In this document: positions 33,894 to 43,543 of the stretch, piece after piece
Numbering within the stretch: the stretch's first letter is position 1
How the letters are laid out: each line of letters begins with the position of its first letter
From: Streptosporangium carneum
GTDB lineage: Bacteria; Actinomycetota; Actinomycetes; Streptosporangiales; Streptosporangiaceae
Direction: 5' to 3'
Assembly: GCF_027922005.1 (NCBI RefSeq)
Contig: NZ_BSEV01000006.1
Coordinates: 307,340 to 371,339 of the forward strand
Length of the DNA: 64,000 nt
The notes under the pieces: model-generated
Told to the model about the DNA's origin: nothing
Seen by the model: the letters and a program-made list of their open reading frames with translations, nothing else
Databases searched by the model: none
Made by a program: the position numbers and the translations under genes

Positions 33894-35995
33894 GGGTTCT
33901 CCCCCTTCAACGCCGACACGATCGTCTCGGCCGTAGCGGGGCCGATCCCGGGAACCTCGCAGATCTGGGAAGCGGTCGCCTCCCGCAGCCGCTTCACCGA
34001 TCCGAAATGCTTGATCAGGGCCTGCCTGCGGGCAGGACCGAGCCCGGGAACCTCGTCCAGGGCGCTTTCCTTCACGCTCTTCGACCGCTTCGACCGATGG
34101 TAGGTGATGGCGAACCGGTGGGCCTCGTCACGCACACGCTGGAGGAGGTAAAGGGCCTCGCTGGAGCGGGGAAGGATCACGGGCAGGTCCTCGCCGGGGA
34201 GCCAGACCTCCTCCAGCCTCTTGGCCAGGCCGCAGACCGCCACGTCGTCGACTCCCAGCTCGTCCAGCGCCCGCTGGGCGGCGGCCGCCTGGGCCGGGCC
34301 ACCGTCCACCACGACCAGGTTGGGGGCGTATGCGAACTTACGCGGCCTGCCGGTCTCCGGGTCGACCCCCGCCCCCGCGCCTGGCCCCCCGCCCATCTCC
34401 GAGTCCGCTCCCAGGCCCGCCCCGGGAACCGCTCCCGGGCCGCTCTCCCCGTTCACCCCCGGGTCCGCCCCGGGAACCGCTCCCGGGCCCGTCTCCCCAA
34501 CCGTCCCCAGGCCCTTCGCCGGGCCCGTCTCCCCGACCGTCCCCAGGCCCGCCCCGGGGACCGCTCCCGGGCCCACTTCGGTGTCGAGCTCTCCGGTGGC
34601 CGAGCGCTCCTCCAGGTAGCGCTTGAACCTGCGGGAGATCACCTCGTGTATCGAGGCGACGTCGCCCTCGGTGGAGTTGACGGAGAACCTGCGGTACTCG
34701 CTCTTGCGGGCCAGGCCGTCCTCGAAGACCACCATGGAGGCCACCACGTTGGTGCCCTGCGTGTGCGAGACGTCGTAGCACTCGATCCGCAGCGGCGCCT
34801 GGTCGAGACCGAGGGCGTCCGCGACCTCCTGCAGCGCCTTGCTGCGCGAGGTCAGGTCGCTGGCCCGCTTGAGCTTGTGCTGAGTGAGCGCCTCCTTGGC
34901 GTTGCGCTCGACGGTCTCCATCAGCGCCTTCTTGTCACCGCGCTGTGGGACCCGGACCTCCACCCGGGCCCCTCTGTGCTCGCTGAGCAGCTCGGTCACC
35001 GCCCCGACGTCGGGCGGCAGCGCGGGCACCAGCACCTCCCTGGGCAGCGCGTCGGGGGCCGCCTCGCCGTACATCTGCAGCAGGAACTGCTCGACCAGCT
35101 CGCCGGGCCCCGCGTCCTCGACCTTGTCGACCACCCATCCGCGCTGTCCCCTGATGCGCCCGCCGCGGACGTAGAAGACCTGGACGGCGGCCTCGAGCGG
35201 ATCCTCGACCAGCGCGACCACGTCGCAGTCGGTGTTGTCGGCCAGCACGACCGCCTGCTTCTCCATCGCCCGCTGCAGGGCCTGGACGTCGTCACGCAGC
35301 CGGGCGGCCCGTTCGTACTCCTGCTCGGCGGCGGCCTGGCGCATCTCGCGCTCGAGACGCTTGGTGAACCGTCCTGTGTTCCCGGCCATGAAGTCGCAGA
35401 AGTCGTCGGCCAGCGCCCGGTGCTCCTGCTCGGTGACCCTGCCGACGCAGGGCGCGGAGCACTTGTCGATGTAACCCAGCAGGCAGGGCCGGTCGATCTG
35501 GGCGGCGCGCCGGAACACCCCCGCCGAGCAGCTCCTGATCGGGAAGACCCGCAGCAGCAGGTCGACCGTCTCCCTGATCGCCCACGCGTGGGAGTAGGGA
35601 CCGAAGTAGCGGGTGCCCTTGCGCTTGGCCCCGCGCAGCACCTGGACCCTGGGGAACTCCTCCCCCATGGTGACCGCGAGGTAGGGGTAGGACTTGTCGT
35701 CGCGGTATTTGACGTTGAAGCGGGGGTCGTACTCCTTGATCCAGGAGTATTCGAGCTGGAGCGCCTCGACCTCGGTGCCGACGACCGTCCAGTCGACGTC
35801 CGCGGCGGTCGTGAGCATGGTCTGGGTGCGTGGGTGCAACCCGGCGAAGTCGGCGAAGTAGGAGTTCAGCCGCTGGCGCAGGCTCTTGGCCTTGCCCACG
35901 TAGATGACCCTGCCTCCGGCGTCCCTGAACCGGTAGACGCCGGGGGACTCGGGGATCGACCCCGGCTTCGGCCGGAAACTCGCCGGACCACCCAT
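33890..35995 (-). CDS. uvrC: Excinuclease ABC subunit C with a Gly/Pro-rich insert
   Basis: Dual-incision nuclease of nucleotide excision repair; 701 residues from the ATG at 35995. Domains in order: GIY-YIG nuclease (residues about 18-100, [20 protein letters not shown]), UVR motif ([20 protein letters not shown]), RNase-H-like nuclease ([20 protein letters not shown], then VVVDGGPAQ after the insert) and tandem helix-hairpin-helix ([31 protein letters not shown]). The RNase-H-like region is split at about 468-545 by tandem [20 protein letters not shown] repeats, making the protein longer than usual. A DNA-damage-type promoter lies just upstream, and rapZ-yvcK-whiA follow. Confidence 0.96.
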   Translation of the reverse strand: MGGPASFRPKPGSIPESPGVYRFRDAGGRVIYVGKAKSLRQRLNSYFADFAGLHPRTQTMLTTAADVDWTVVGTEVEALQLEYSWIKEYDPRFNVKYRDDKSYPYLAVTMGEEFPRVQVLRGAKRKGTRYFGPYSHAWAIRETVDLLLRVFPIRSCSAGVFRRAAQIDRPCLLGYIDKCSAPCVGRVTEQEHRALADDFCDFMAGNTGRFTKRLEREMRQAAAEQEYERAARLRDDVQALQRAMEKQAVVLADNTDCDVVALVEDPLEAAVQVFYVRGGRIRGQRGWVVDKVEDAGPGELVEQFLLQMYGEAAPDALPREVLVPALPPDVGAVTELLSEHRGARVEVRVPQRGDKKALMETVERNAKEALTQHKLKRASDLTSRSKALQEVADALGLDQAPLRIECYDVSHTQGTNVVASMVVFEDGLARKSEYRRFSVNSTEGDVASIHEVISRRFKRYLEERSATGELDTEVGPGAVPGAGLGTVGETGPAKGLGTVGETGPGAVPGADPGVNGESGPGAVPGAGLGADSEMGGGPGAGAGVDPETGRPRKFAYAPNLVVVDGGPAQAAAAQRALDELGVDDVAVCGLAKRLEEVWLPGEDLPVILPRSSEALYLLQRVRDEAHRFAITYHRSKRSKSVKESALDEVPGLGPARRQALIKHFGSVKRLREATASQICEVPGIGPATAETIVSALKGENP
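34365..34590 (-). repeat. In-frame tandem repeats inside uvrC
   Basis: On the plus strand, CCGGGAACCGCTCCCGGGCC-type units recur about every 57 or 30-45 bases with in-frame indels. The product is a 78-residue Gly/Pro/Ala/Glu linker. The flanking UvrC sequence is normal, so the repeat has grown within a tolerated loop. Confidence 0.8.
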
Positions 35996-36014
35996 AGATC
36001 TCGCCACATTCGAA

Positions 36015-36037
36015 AGCCTATAGGCCTTCGCCGACAG
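36015..36037 (-). promoter_or_regulatory. RecA-NDp (PafBC)-like promoter of uvrC
   Basis: On the minus strand CTGTCGGCG, exactly eight bases, then TAGGCT. Seven of nine positions match TTGTCRGTG, and both spacing and TANNNT are exact. The predicted start, near 36008, gives a leader of about 13 bases to the uvrC ATG. Confidence 0.55.
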
Positions 36038-36181
36038 GATTCCTTCTCGAAGAACGCCCGTTTCTCCCGGCGCACCGGGGACACGGGCCCCCGTCCCCCG
36101 TGCCGGGCCCGCGCGCCCCGGCACGCGGGGCGGCGGACAACCGGAGCCGAGCGCCCCTCTCGGCGCCGGAGCCTGCGGACA

Positions 36182-36258
36182 GCGTCCAGGCAGCGTCCAG
36201 GCAGTGTTCAGGCAGTGTTCAGGCAGTGCCCAAGCAGTGCCCGGCCGGTGCTCAGCCG
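36182..36258. repeat. Seven head-to-tail 11-bp repeats
   Basis: Units GCGTCCAGGCA (twice), GTGTTCAGGCA (twice), then GTGCCCAAGCA, GTGCCCGGCCG and GTGCTCAGCCG run without gaps. The array fills the gap downstream of the Rieske lipoprotein gene and overlaps its stop codon, between that gene and uvrC. Confidence 0.85.
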
Positions 36259-36716
36259 AGGGTGATGGAGTCGCCCTCGACCTTGATGGTCTTCTCGGGG
36301 AGAGGCTTGTTCGCCGGGCCGTTGGTCACGGCGCCGTCCGCGATGGCGAACTTGCTGCCGTGGCAGGGGCAGTTGATCGTGCCGTTGGAGACGCTCGCCA
36401 CGTCACACCCCTGGTGGGGGCAGACGGAGGAGAACGCCTTGAACTCTCCGGCCTTCGGCTGGGTCACCACGACCTTCTCCGCCTTGAAGACCTTGCCGCC
36501 CCCCACCGGGATGTCAGCGGTCTTGGTCAGGGCGCCCGCGCTCGAGCCCTCCCCCGAACTCGCGCCCGATCCCGAACTCGCGCCGGTCTCCGGCGCGGCG
36601 GGCGCGGTGGAGACGCTTCCCGAGGTCGGCTCGCTGCTGCCGCACGCGGTCAGCAGCGCCGCCACTCCCACGCCTCCCGCGCCCAGCACCACCGCGCGAC
36701 GTGTCGTCTCTGTCAT
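36252..36716 (-). CDS. Rieske [2Fe-2S] lipoprotein, copy 1
   Basis: 154 residues from the ATG at 36716 with GGAGGGG upstream. A twin-arginine-like start ([16 protein letters not shown]) leads to a lipobox (LLTACGS), so the protein is probably Tat-exported and lipid-anchored. A Ser/Gly/Ala linker follows, then a Rieske domain with ligands CPHQGC and CPCHGS. It is probably an extracytoplasmic electron-transfer protein of unknown partner. It is a close paralogue of the next gene upstream. Confidence 0.88.
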   Translation of the reverse strand: MTETTRRAVVLGAGGVGVAALLTACGSSEPTSGSVSTAPAAPETGASSGSGASSGEGSSAGALTKTADIPVGGGKVFKAEKVVVTQPKAGEFKAFSSVCPHQGCDVASVSNGTINCPCHGSKFAIADGAVTNGPANKPLPEKTIKVEGDSITLG

Positions 36717-36849
36717 GGTCACCCCTCCAGGATCCTCTTCTTCGGGTACGGCCGGCACACCGGCGCCGGTTCAGCATGCCGTACCCGACATCAAGAGACT
36801 GTGAAGAATTACGCGCGCGGAAGGTTTCGAGGGTGTAACAAAGCTGCCC

Positions 36850-37272
36850 TCAGATCATGACGATGCCGTCGCCCTCGACCCTCAGGGCGTACTCGGCCAG
36901 CGGAGCCTCCGCCGGACCCTTGAGGCACTTGCCGGAGTCGACGGCGAACTCGCTGCCGTGGCAGGGGCAGCGGATGACCCCGTCGGAGATCCGGCCGACC
37001 GCGCACCCCCTGTGCGGGCAGCTCGCGCTGAACGCCTTGAACACCCCCGCGGCCGGCTGGGTGATCACGATCTTCCATTTGGCGATGACCTTGCCGCCCC
37101 CCACCGGGATGTCGGCGGCCTGGGCGATGACCTGCCCCTTGACGCCGGGCGGCACGACGGCCGGGCCGGGCTCACCCGCGGCGCATCCGGTGAGCGCCGC
37201 CCCGCACGCCACCACGGCGGCGCCGATCACATGCCTGCGCGTGGGCATGGCGGAATCGTCACTGCTGCTCAT
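36850..37272 (-). CDS. Rieske [2Fe-2S] lipoprotein, copy 2
   Basis: 140 residues from the ATG at 37272. The layout matches the neighbouring copy: MPTRRHVIGAAVVACG Tat-like signal, lipobox LTGCAAG, then ligands CPHRGC and CPCHGS. The shared [10 protein letters not shown] block before the domain points to a tandem duplication. Its start lies only 30 bp after the uvrA terminator hairpin, so its promoter must overlap that hairpin or it depends on readthrough. Confidence 0.87.
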   Translation of the reverse strand: MSSSDDSAMPTRRHVIGAAVVACGAALTGCAAGEPGPAVVPPGVKGQVIAQAADIPVGGGKVIAKWKIVITQPAAGVFKAFSASCPHRGCAVGRISDGVIRCPCHGSEFAVDSGKCLKGPAEAPLAEYALRVEGDGIVMI

Positions 37273-37302
37273 CACGGCCCTTCCGCAACGTCGCCCGTCG
37301 AA

Positions 37303-37343
37303 GGCGGGCGTCCGCGTCAAGGGTATTGACGCGGACGCCCGCC
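37303..37343 (-). terminator. Terminator after uvrA
   Basis: A perfect 18-bp stem (GGCGGGCGTCCGCGTCAA and its complement, loop of five bases) starts 13 bp past the uvrA stop. Confidence 0.85.
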
Positions 37344-37356
37344 CCCGAATCCGGCC

Positions 37357-40197
37357 TCAGGTGCCGAGGATCTTGCGCAGGAAGCGGCCGGTGTGGCTGG
37401 CGTCGACCAGGGCGACCTCCTCCGGCGTGCCCGTGGCCAGCACGGTGCCACCCCTGGAGCCGCCTTCGGGACCCATGTCGATCAGCCAGTCGGCGGTCTT
37501 GATCACGTCGAGGTTGTGCTCGATGACGATCACCGTGTTGCCCCCGTCGACGAGCTTTCCCAGCACGCCCAGCAGCCTGCGGATGTCCTCGAAGTGCAGG
37601 CCCGTGGTCGGCTCGTCCAGCACGTAGATCGTCCGGCCCGTGGAGCGGCGCTGCAGCTCGGAGGCGAGCTTGACGCGCTGCGCCTCGCCTCCCGACAGGG
37701 TGGTCGCGGGCTGGCCGAGACGGACGTAGCCCAGACCGACGTCGTTGAGCGTCTTGAGGTAGCGCTTGATGGACGGGATGGCGTCGAAGAAGCCCAGCGC
37801 CTCCTCGATCGGCATGTCGAGCACCTCGGAGATCGTCTTGCCCTTGTAGTGGACCTCCAGGGTCTCCCGGTTGTATCGCGCCCCGTGACAGACCTCACAC
37901 GGCACGTAGACGTCGGGCAGGAAGTTCATCTCGATCTTGATGGTGCCGTCGCCCGAGCAGGCCTCGCACCGGCCGCCCTTGACGTTGAAGCTGAAGCGGC
38001 CCTTCTGGTATCCGCGGACCTTGGCCTCCGTGGTCTGCGCGAACAGGTCGCGCACCTTGTCGAAGACGCCGGTGTAGGTCGCCGGGTTCGAGCGCGGGGT
38101 GCGGCCGATCGGCGACTGGTCGACGTGCACGACCTTGTCGACGAGGTCCATCCCGTTGACCCGCGCGTGACGCCCGGGGACGGTGCGCGCGCCGTTCAGC
38201 TCCTTGGCCAGGGCGTTGTAGAGGATGTCGTTGACGAGCGTGGACTTGCCCGACCCCGAGACGCCGGTGACCGCGGTGAACAGCCCGAGGGGGAACTCCA
38301 CGTCGACGCCCTTGAGGTTGTGCTCGCGAGCGCCCTTCACGGTGATCTGCCGCTTCCTGTCGCGCTTGCGACGGTTGGCGGGGATGGCGATGGTCCTGCG
38401 GCCCGACAGGTAGGCGCCGGTCATCGACTCCTCGGAGGCCAGCAGGTCGGCCACGGTGCCGGAGACGACGACCTGGCCACCGTGCTCGCCCGCGCCGGGG
38501 CCGATGTCGACCACCCAGTCCGCAGCGGCGATGGTGTCCTCGTCGTGCTCGACCACGATGAGCGTGTTGCCCATGTCGCGCAGTCTGATCAGGGTCTCCA
38601 GCAGCCGCTGGTTGTCGCGCTGGTGCAGGCCGATGGACGGCTCGTCGAGCACGTAGAGCACGCCGACGAGCCCCGAGCCGATCTGGGTGGCCAGGCGGAT
38701 GCGCTGCGCCTCACCGCCGGCGAGGGTGCCGGAGGCGCGGTCCATGGTCAGGTAGTCCAGGCCCACGTCGAGCAGGAAGCCCATCCGGGCGTTGATCTCC
38801 TTGACCACCCGCTCGGCGATCTGCATGTCCCGGTCCGACAGCGTGAGCCCGGCGAGGAACCCGGCGCAGTCGCCGATCGACATCGCCGAGACGTCGGCGA
38901 TCGAGCGGCCGTCCACCGTGACGGCCAGCGAGACCGGCTTGAGCCTGGCTCCTCGGCAGGCGGGGCAGGGGATCTCCCGCATGTAGCCTTCGTACTTCTC
39001 CCGCATGCCGTCGCTCTCCGACTCGGCATGACGGCGCTGCACCCAGGGGATGACCCCCTCGAAGGTGGTGTAGTAGGAGCGCTGGCGGCCGTAGCGGTTG
39101 CTGTAGCGGACGTGGACCTGCTCGTCGTGACCGTACAGCAGCGCCTTCTGGGCCTTCTTCGGGAGCTTCTCCCAGGGGGTCTCGAGCTTGAACCCCGTCG
39201 CCAGGCCGAGCGCCTCGATGAGACGGACGAAGTAGTCGCTGGTGTGCCCGCCCGCCCACGGCGAGATGGCGCCGTCGTCCAGGGTCTTCTCCGGGTCGGG
39301 CACGACGAGCTCGGGGTCGACCTCCATCCGCACTCCGAGGCCCGTGCACTCGGGACAGGCGCCGAAGGGCGAGTTGAAGGAGAACGAGCGGGGCTCCAGC
39401 TCCTCGAACGACAGGTCGTCGTAGGGGCAGTAGAGGTGCTCGGAGTAGAAGCGCTCCCGGTTCGGGTCGCTCTCCGGGAGGTCGACGAACTCCAGTGTGA
39501 TCGTGCCGCCGGACAGCTGCAGGGCGGTCTCGACCGAGCCGGTCAGGCGGCTGCGCGAGCTCTCCTTCACCGCGAGCCGGTCGACGATCACCTCGATGTC
39601 GTGCTTCTCCTGCTTCTTCAGCGTCGGCGGCTCGTCGAGGCGGACCACCGTGCCGTCGACGCGGGCCCTGGCGAAGCCCTTGGCCTGGAGCTGGCCGAAG
39701 AGCTCGACGTATTCGCCCTTGCGACCTCGGACGACCGGGGCGAGCACCTGGAAACGGGTGCCTTCCTGAAGCTCCATCACCCGGTCGACGATCTGCTCGG
39801 GACTCTGCCTGGCGATCGGGCGGGCGCAGCTGGGACAGTGCGGCTTGCCGATGCGCGCCCACAGCAGCCGCAGGTAGTCGTAGACCTCGGTGATCGTGCC
39901 GACCGTCGAGCGCGGGTTGCGGCTCGTCGACTTCTGGTCGATCGAGACGGCGGGGGAGAGTCCTTCGATGAAGTCGACGTCCGGCTTGTCCATCTGCCCG
40001 AGGAACTGCCTGGCGTAGGCGGACAGCGACTCGACATAGCGGCGCTGGCCCTCGGCGAAGATGGTGTCGAAGGCCAGGCTCGACTTGCCGGAACCCGACA
40101 GTCCGGTGAAGACGATCAGAGAGTCTCGCGGCAGGTCCAGCGAGACGTCCTTGAGGTTGTGTTCGCGTGCGCCACGCACGATGAGGCGGTCAGCCAC
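37357..40197 (-). CDS. uvrA: Excinuclease ABC subunit A
   Basis: A 946-residue DNA-damage sensor of nucleotide excision repair with two ABC ATPase halves. Walker A loops are [16 protein letters not shown] and [19 protein letters not shown] signatures are [13 protein letters not shown] and [13 protein letters not shown]. Zinc-finger cysteines are in YCPYDD...[13 protein letters not shown] and CEACSGDG...CEVCHGARY. The GTG start at 40197 fits the family N-terminus. It is monocistronic, with its own DNA-damage-type promoter and a strong terminator. Confidence 0.97.
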   Translation of the reverse strand: MADRLIVRGAREHNLKDVSLDLPRDSLIVFTGLSGSGKSSLAFDTIFAEGQRRYVESLSAYARQFLGQMDKPDVDFIEGLSPAVSIDQKSTSRNPRSTVGTITEVYDYLRLLWARIGKPHCPSCARPIARQSPEQIVDRVMELQEGTRFQVLAPVVRGRKGEYVELFGQLQAKGFARARVDGTVVRLDEPPTLKKQEKHDIEVIVDRLAVKESSRSRLTGSVETALQLSGGTITLEFVDLPESDPNRERFYSEHLYCPYDDLSFEELEPRSFSFNSPFGACPECTGLGVRMEVDPELVVPDPEKTLDDGAISPWAGGHTSDYFVRLIEALGLATGFKLETPWEKLPKKAQKALLYGHDEQVHVRYSNRYGRQRSYYTTFEGVIPWVQRRHAESESDGMREKYEGYMREIPCPACRGARLKPVSLAVTVDGRSIADVSAMSIGDCAGFLAGLTLSDRDMQIAERVVKEINARMGFLLDVGLDYLTMDRASGTLAGGEAQRIRLATQIGSGLVGVLYVLDEPSIGLHQRDNQRLLETLIRLRDMGNTLIVVEHDEDTIAAADWVVDIGPGAGEHGGQVVVSGTVADLLASEESMTGAYLSGRRTIAIPANRRKRDRKRQITVKGAREHNLKGVDVEFPLGLFTAVTGVSGSGKSTLVNDILYNALAKELNGARTVPGRHARVNGMDLVDKVVHVDQSPIGRTPRSNPATYTGVFDKVRDLFAQTTEAKVRGYQKGRFSFNVKGGRCEACSGDGTIKIEMNFLPDVYVPCEVCHGARYNRETLEVHYKGKTISEVLDMPIEEALGFFDAIPSIKRYLKTLNDVGLGYVRLGQPATTLSGGEAQRVKLASELQRRSTGRTIYVLDEPTTGLHFEDIRRLLGVLGKLVDGGNTVIVIEHNLDVIKTADWLIDMGPEGGSRGGTVLATGTPEEVALVDASHTGRFLRKILGT

Positions 40198-40242
40198 TGC
40201 AATCCCGACGTCGATGTAGAAGGTTGAGAAGCGGTCGCGGGA

Positions 40243-40265
40243 AGACTAGCCACGGGGTCCGACAA
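40243..40265 (-). promoter_or_regulatory. RecA-NDp (PafBC)-like promoter of uvrA
   Basis: On the minus strand TTGTCGGAC, exactly eight bases, then TAGTCT: seven of nine positions in the upstream box, exact spacing and a TANNNT -10. The predicted start near 40236 lies 39 bp before the uvrA GTG. The rest of the 40198-40420 gap shows no other clear signal. Confidence 0.6.
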
Positions 40266-40420
40266 ATTTTCGGAGCGACATCTGGGGGCTGGTGGATTTC
40301 CCCGCCCTCTCCAGCCTAGGGCCTTCCCGTGCGCCCTACGGGCCGCTTGAGTTTTCAACCACGCGAACACCCCGGTTTATGCCCTGGCCCGATCCCCGTG
40401 TCCGGTGATGGAGTAGGAGG

Positions 40421-41227
40421 ATGGATGTCACAGACGCGTTCAAGGCGGAGTTGACCGCCTCAGACGACCGCCTCGCGGCCACCGCCGCCAAACTGTCCGA
40501 CGCGGACGTGACGGCCGCGTCCCGGCTGCCCGGCTGGAGCAGGGGGCACGTCCTGACCCACCTCGCCCGCAACGCCGACAGCCTCGTCAACCTGCTGACG
40601 TGGGCGAGGACAGGCGTGAAGACCCCGCAGTACCCCCGTCCGGAGGCGCGCGACGCGGAGATCGAGGCGGGGGCGGGAAGGCCCGCGAAGGAGCAGCTGG
40701 CCGATCTGGAGAACAGCACGGCACGGCTGGCCGAGGCCGTCGCCGCGCTGCCCGCGAGCGCGTGGGCGGCGACGGTCAGCGCGACTCGCCCGCCTGTCCA
40801 CCCCGCCTGGTACGTGCTGGTGCGCCGCCTGCGTGAGGTCGAGCTGCACCACGTGGACCTGGGGGCGGGCTACGAGGGAGCCGACTGGCCCGAGGCGTTC
40901 GTGCGCAGGGAGCTGCACGACGCGATGGTGTGCTGGCCCCGCGACTCGGGGACGGTCAGCGAGATCGTGGTCGAGGAGGTCAAGGACGGTGAGAAGCATC
41001 ACCAGGTCTGGCGGGAGCTCGGAACCGGGCCGGTGCTGCAGGGGGACGCGTGGAGCCTGCTGGGCTGGCTGACCGGGCGTTCGCCGGGAGCCGGGCTTAG
41101 GGTTATGCCGGAGGGCGCCGCGGGCAACCGTCCGGCGGTCGCGGGGCCGCTGCCCACGCCGCCGCCGTGGCCCGCGTCGTCCGCTCCCCCAGGCCTTCCC
41201 GCGTCACCGCCAGAGGAGTATCCATGA
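40421..41227 (+). CDS. Mycothiol-dependent maleylpyruvate isomerase-like protein
   Basis: A 268-residue DinB/MDMPI-fold protein. The metal-binding histidines are in GHVLTHLARNADSLVNLL and the block REVELHHVDLGAGY is typical of the maleylpyruvate isomerase family. Such enzymes use mycothiol for isomerisation or thiol transfer. The last 40 residues are Pro/Ala-rich. It overlaps the metallo-beta-lactamase gene by four bases (ATGA); this pair next to uvrA is also familiar from streptomycetes. Confidence 0.85.
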   Translation: MDVTDAFKAELTASDDRLAATAAKLSDADVTAASRLPGWSRGHVLTHLARNADSLVNLLTWARTGVKTPQYPRPEARDAEIEAGAGRPAKEQLADLENSTARLAEAVAALPASAWAATVSATRPPVHPAWYVLVRRLREVELHHVDLGAGYEGADWPEAFVRRELHDAMVCWPRDSGTVSEIVVEEVKDGEKHHQVWRELGTGPVLQGDAWSLLGWLTGRSPGAGLRVMPEGAAGNRPAVAGPLPTPPPWPASSAPPGLPASPPEEYP

Positions 41228-41865
41228 CATACACCGGCGACGTCCGGGTCGGCGGCCCCGCCGACGTGCGCGAGCTGCCCGCCCTGACGATCTCCAAGCT
41301 GGCCGTCGGCCCGTTCGACAACAACGCCTACCTCGTGCGCTGCAACGAGACCGGCGACGGCCTGCTCATCGACGCCGCCGCCGAGGCGGACCGGCTCCTC
41401 GAGCTCGTCGGCGACCGGCCGATCAGCAAGATCGTCACCACCCACCAGCACCGTGACCACTGGCAGGCCCTGCAGGAGGTCGCGGACGCGACGGGCGCGA
41501 CGGTCGTGGCGCACCCGCTCGACGCCGCCGCGCTGCCGGTGCCGGTCGGTCTGGAGGTGGAGCACGGCGACGGGGTCACCGTCGGCGTGACGACCCTGGA
41601 GGTGATCCACCTGCGCGGGCACACGCCCGGCTCGATCGCCCTGCACCGCCCCGGTCACCTGTTCACCGGCGACTCGCTCTTCCCCGGCGGCGTGGGCAAC
41701 ACCAACAAGGACCCCGAGCGGTTCGAGCGGCTGTTCACAGACGTGTCCGAACGGATCTTCGACCGGCTGCCCGACGAGACCTGGGTCTATCCGGGACACG
41801 GCAGGGACACCACGCTGGGCGCGGAGCGCCCCTCGCTGCCGGAGTGGCGCGAACGCGGCTGGTGA
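41224..41865 (+). CDS. Metallo-beta-lactamase-fold hydrolase, glyoxalase II-like
   Basis: 213 residues with GAGGAG five bases before the ATG. The metal motif is THQHRDHWQ (HxHxDH), with further ligands in LRGHTPGSIAL, FTGDSLFPGGVGNTN and the terminal YPGHGRDTTLG. The fold fits a thioester hydrolase such as hydroxyacylglutathione hydrolase. Coupled to a mycothiol-dependent isomerase gene, it may act on a mycothiol thioester; that is inference. Confidence 0.88.
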   Translation: MTYTGDVRVGGPADVRELPALTISKLAVGPFDNNAYLVRCNETGDGLLIDAAAEADRLLELVGDRPISKIVTTHQHRDHWQALQEVADATGATVVAHPLDAAALPVPVGLEVEHGDGVTVGVTTLEVIHLRGHTPGSIALHRPGHLFTGDSLFPGGVGNTNKDPERFERLFTDVSERIFDRLPDETWVYPGHGRDTTLGAERPSLPEWRERGW

Positions 41866-41874
41866 CCGCGAAGA

Positions 41875-41915
41875 CGCCTTCGCCGGGGATCGTGGCACGA
41901 TCCCCGGCGAAGGCG
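41875..41915. terminator. Bidirectional terminator between convergent genes
   Basis: An 18-bp perfect stem (41875-41892 / 41898-41915) with a five-base loop separates the metallo-beta-lactamase gene from pssA. Confidence 0.85.
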
Positions 41916-41944
41916 GCGTGGTACGGGCTCCGGCGGTCCGGCTG

Positions 41945-42781
41945 TCAGAAGGAGGAGAGGCTCTCGGCCTCCTTGCGCTCCTTGCGCTTCTCCCTCTTGA
42001 ACATCAGCACGCGCAGCGGGATCGCGGACACCATGGCGATCTGCATGATGGCGCCGACCTTGATCAGCGTGTCGCCGCCCGCCAGGCCTGCGGCCCAGAT
42101 GGTCAGGCAGGCGACATTGATCATCATCCAGGCCAGGACCGCGGCGGCCAGGTTGCCCTTCGGCTTGGGGTACTCGATCCGGCTGACCATGAGGTAGGCG
42201 ACGCCGAAGACAGGCATCACCGCCCAGACCGACGGCGCGAACAGCAACACGATCGCGACCACCGTCATGGCGCCCATCGGGATGGGCAACCCCATGAAGT
42301 CACCGCTCTTGGTCTTCACGCAGGCGAACCTGGCGAGCCGGATGACGCCCGCCAGCAGCACCGAGGCCGCGGCGACCATCACCAGCGGGAACGGGACCTG
42401 CGGGTTGAACCCCGCCCAGATGACGACCATGAAGGCGGGGGCGAAGCCGAAGCTGATCACGTCGGCCAGGTTGTCCAGCTCGGCGCCCATGGCGGAGGCG
42501 CGGAACTTGCGCGCCACCAGGCCGTCGAACAGGTCGCAGGTCGCGCCGATCAGCAGCAGCACGACCGCGGTGCCGAAGAACCGCGGGTCGGCCGCGAAGG
42601 GCTTGTCCTCCTGCAACGCGCGGATCGCCGACCAGGCGAGGACGCAGACGGACAGGAACCCGCACAGCGCGTTGCCGAGCGAGAGCGAGTCCGCGGCGGA
42701 GAGCCGGAACGCCTTGCCGACGGGCCCTCTGGGCTCGTCGTCCGTCTCGTCGAGAGGCCAGCTCGCGTCAGCCGTGGTCAA
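41945..42781 (-). CDS. pssA: CDP-diacylglycerol-serine O-phosphatidyltransferase
   Basis: A 278-residue membrane enzyme that makes phosphatidylserine. The CDP-alcohol phosphotransferase motif is present: DLFDGLVARKFRASAMGAEL followed by DNLAD (D-G-x2-A-R-x8-G-x3-D-x3-D). About eight membrane segments follow. The start is a TTG at 42781 inside the psd gene, giving a 14-base overlap. Together with psd it makes phosphatidylethanolamine. Confidence 0.93.
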   Translation of the reverse strand: MTTADASWPLDETDDEPRGPVGKAFRLSAADSLSLGNALCGFLSVCVLAWSAIRALQEDKPFAADPRFFGTAVVLLLIGATCDLFDGLVARKFRASAMGAELDNLADVISFGFAPAFMVVIWAGFNPQVPFPLVMVAAASVLLAGVIRLARFACVKTKSGDFMGLPIPMGAMTVVAIVLLFAPSVWAVMPVFGVAYLMVSRIEYPKPKGNLAAAVLAWMMINVACLTIWAAGLAGGDTLIKVGAIMQIAMVSAIPLRVLMFKREKRKERKEAESLSSF

Positions 42782-43415
42782 GACCGGTCACCCCCGCGAC
42801 GGTCCGCTGGCCGACCGACACGGCGGGCTCGATCCCCTCGGGCAGGTAGACGTCGACCCGGGAACCGAGCCGGATGAGCCCGATCCGCTCGGCCCTGGCC
42901 ACCTTGGCGCCCGCGGTCAGATAGGGAACGATGCGCCGCGCCACCGCGCCCGCGATCTGGACCAGCTCGACGTCGCCGAGCTCGGTGTCCAGGTGCCACA
43001 CCACCCGCTCGTTCTTGTCGCTGTCCTTGTTGAAGGCGGGGACGAACCCTCCGGCGACGTGCTCGACCGAGGTCACCGTACCGGCCAGGGGCGCGCGGTT
43101 GACGTGCACGTCGAGCGGGCTCATGAAGATGGCCACGCGTGTGCGGCCGTCGGGCCACGGGTCGACGCTCTGCACCACGCCGTCCGCGGGCGACAGGATC
43201 CTCGCCGGACCGGGTGTGCGCTCCGGGTCCCGGAAGAACCAGAGCATGCCACCGGTGAGAGCGGTCAACGGGACCGCCGCCAGCGCCCAGCGCCGGTCAC
43301 GGCGGCTGAGCAGCGACGTCACCGCGGCTGCGGTCACGGTCGGAAGCAACCACGGGGAGACGCCACGTGCCAGCCGTACGCGGCCCGACTGATGGCTTAC
43401 TGAATCGTGGGACAC
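42768..43415 (-). CDS. psd: Phosphatidylserine decarboxylase proenzyme
   Basis: 215 residues, of the short archaeal/actinobacterial type. An N-terminal membrane region leads to FRDPERTPGP, ILSPADGVVQSV and the conserved MSPLDVHVNRAPLAG. The self-cleavage site is in IRLGSRVDVYLP, where the Ser becomes the pyruvoyl cofactor. It decarboxylates phosphatidylserine to phosphatidylethanolamine. It is first in the psd-pssA operon. Confidence 0.93.
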   Translation of the reverse strand: MSHDSVSHQSGRVRLARGVSPWLLPTVTAAAVTSLLSRRDRRWALAAVPLTALTGGMLWFFRDPERTPGPARILSPADGVVQSVDPWPDGRTRVAIFMSPLDVHVNRAPLAGTVTSVEHVAGGFVPAFNKDSDKNERVVWHLDTELGDVELVQIAGAVARRIVPYLTAGAKVARAERIGLIRLGSRVDVYLPEGIEPAVSVGQRTVAGVTGLDHG

Positions 43416-43444
43416 AGGGAACCTTTTGTGATGTCTTACGGCAT

Positions 43445-43460
43445 TAGACCGGTATGTCTA
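43445..43460. promoter_or_regulatory. Inverted repeat upstream of psd
   Basis: TAGAC-CGGTAT-GTCTA lies 30 bp upstream of the psd start in a fairly AT-rich intergenic stretch. It is a possible operator or promoter element. Confidence 0.3.
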
Positions 43461-43543
43461 CCCGCCCTGGGGCAGGATGCTACCCATCTCTCAGCCCTTA
43501 TACGGCGTAACGAGACAAGCAAACCGCGTCACATGCCAAACCG

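Noticed and set aside
37393..40227. 944-codon open frame antisense to uvrA
   Set aside because: uvrA is unmistakable; the opposite frame has no recognisable domain.
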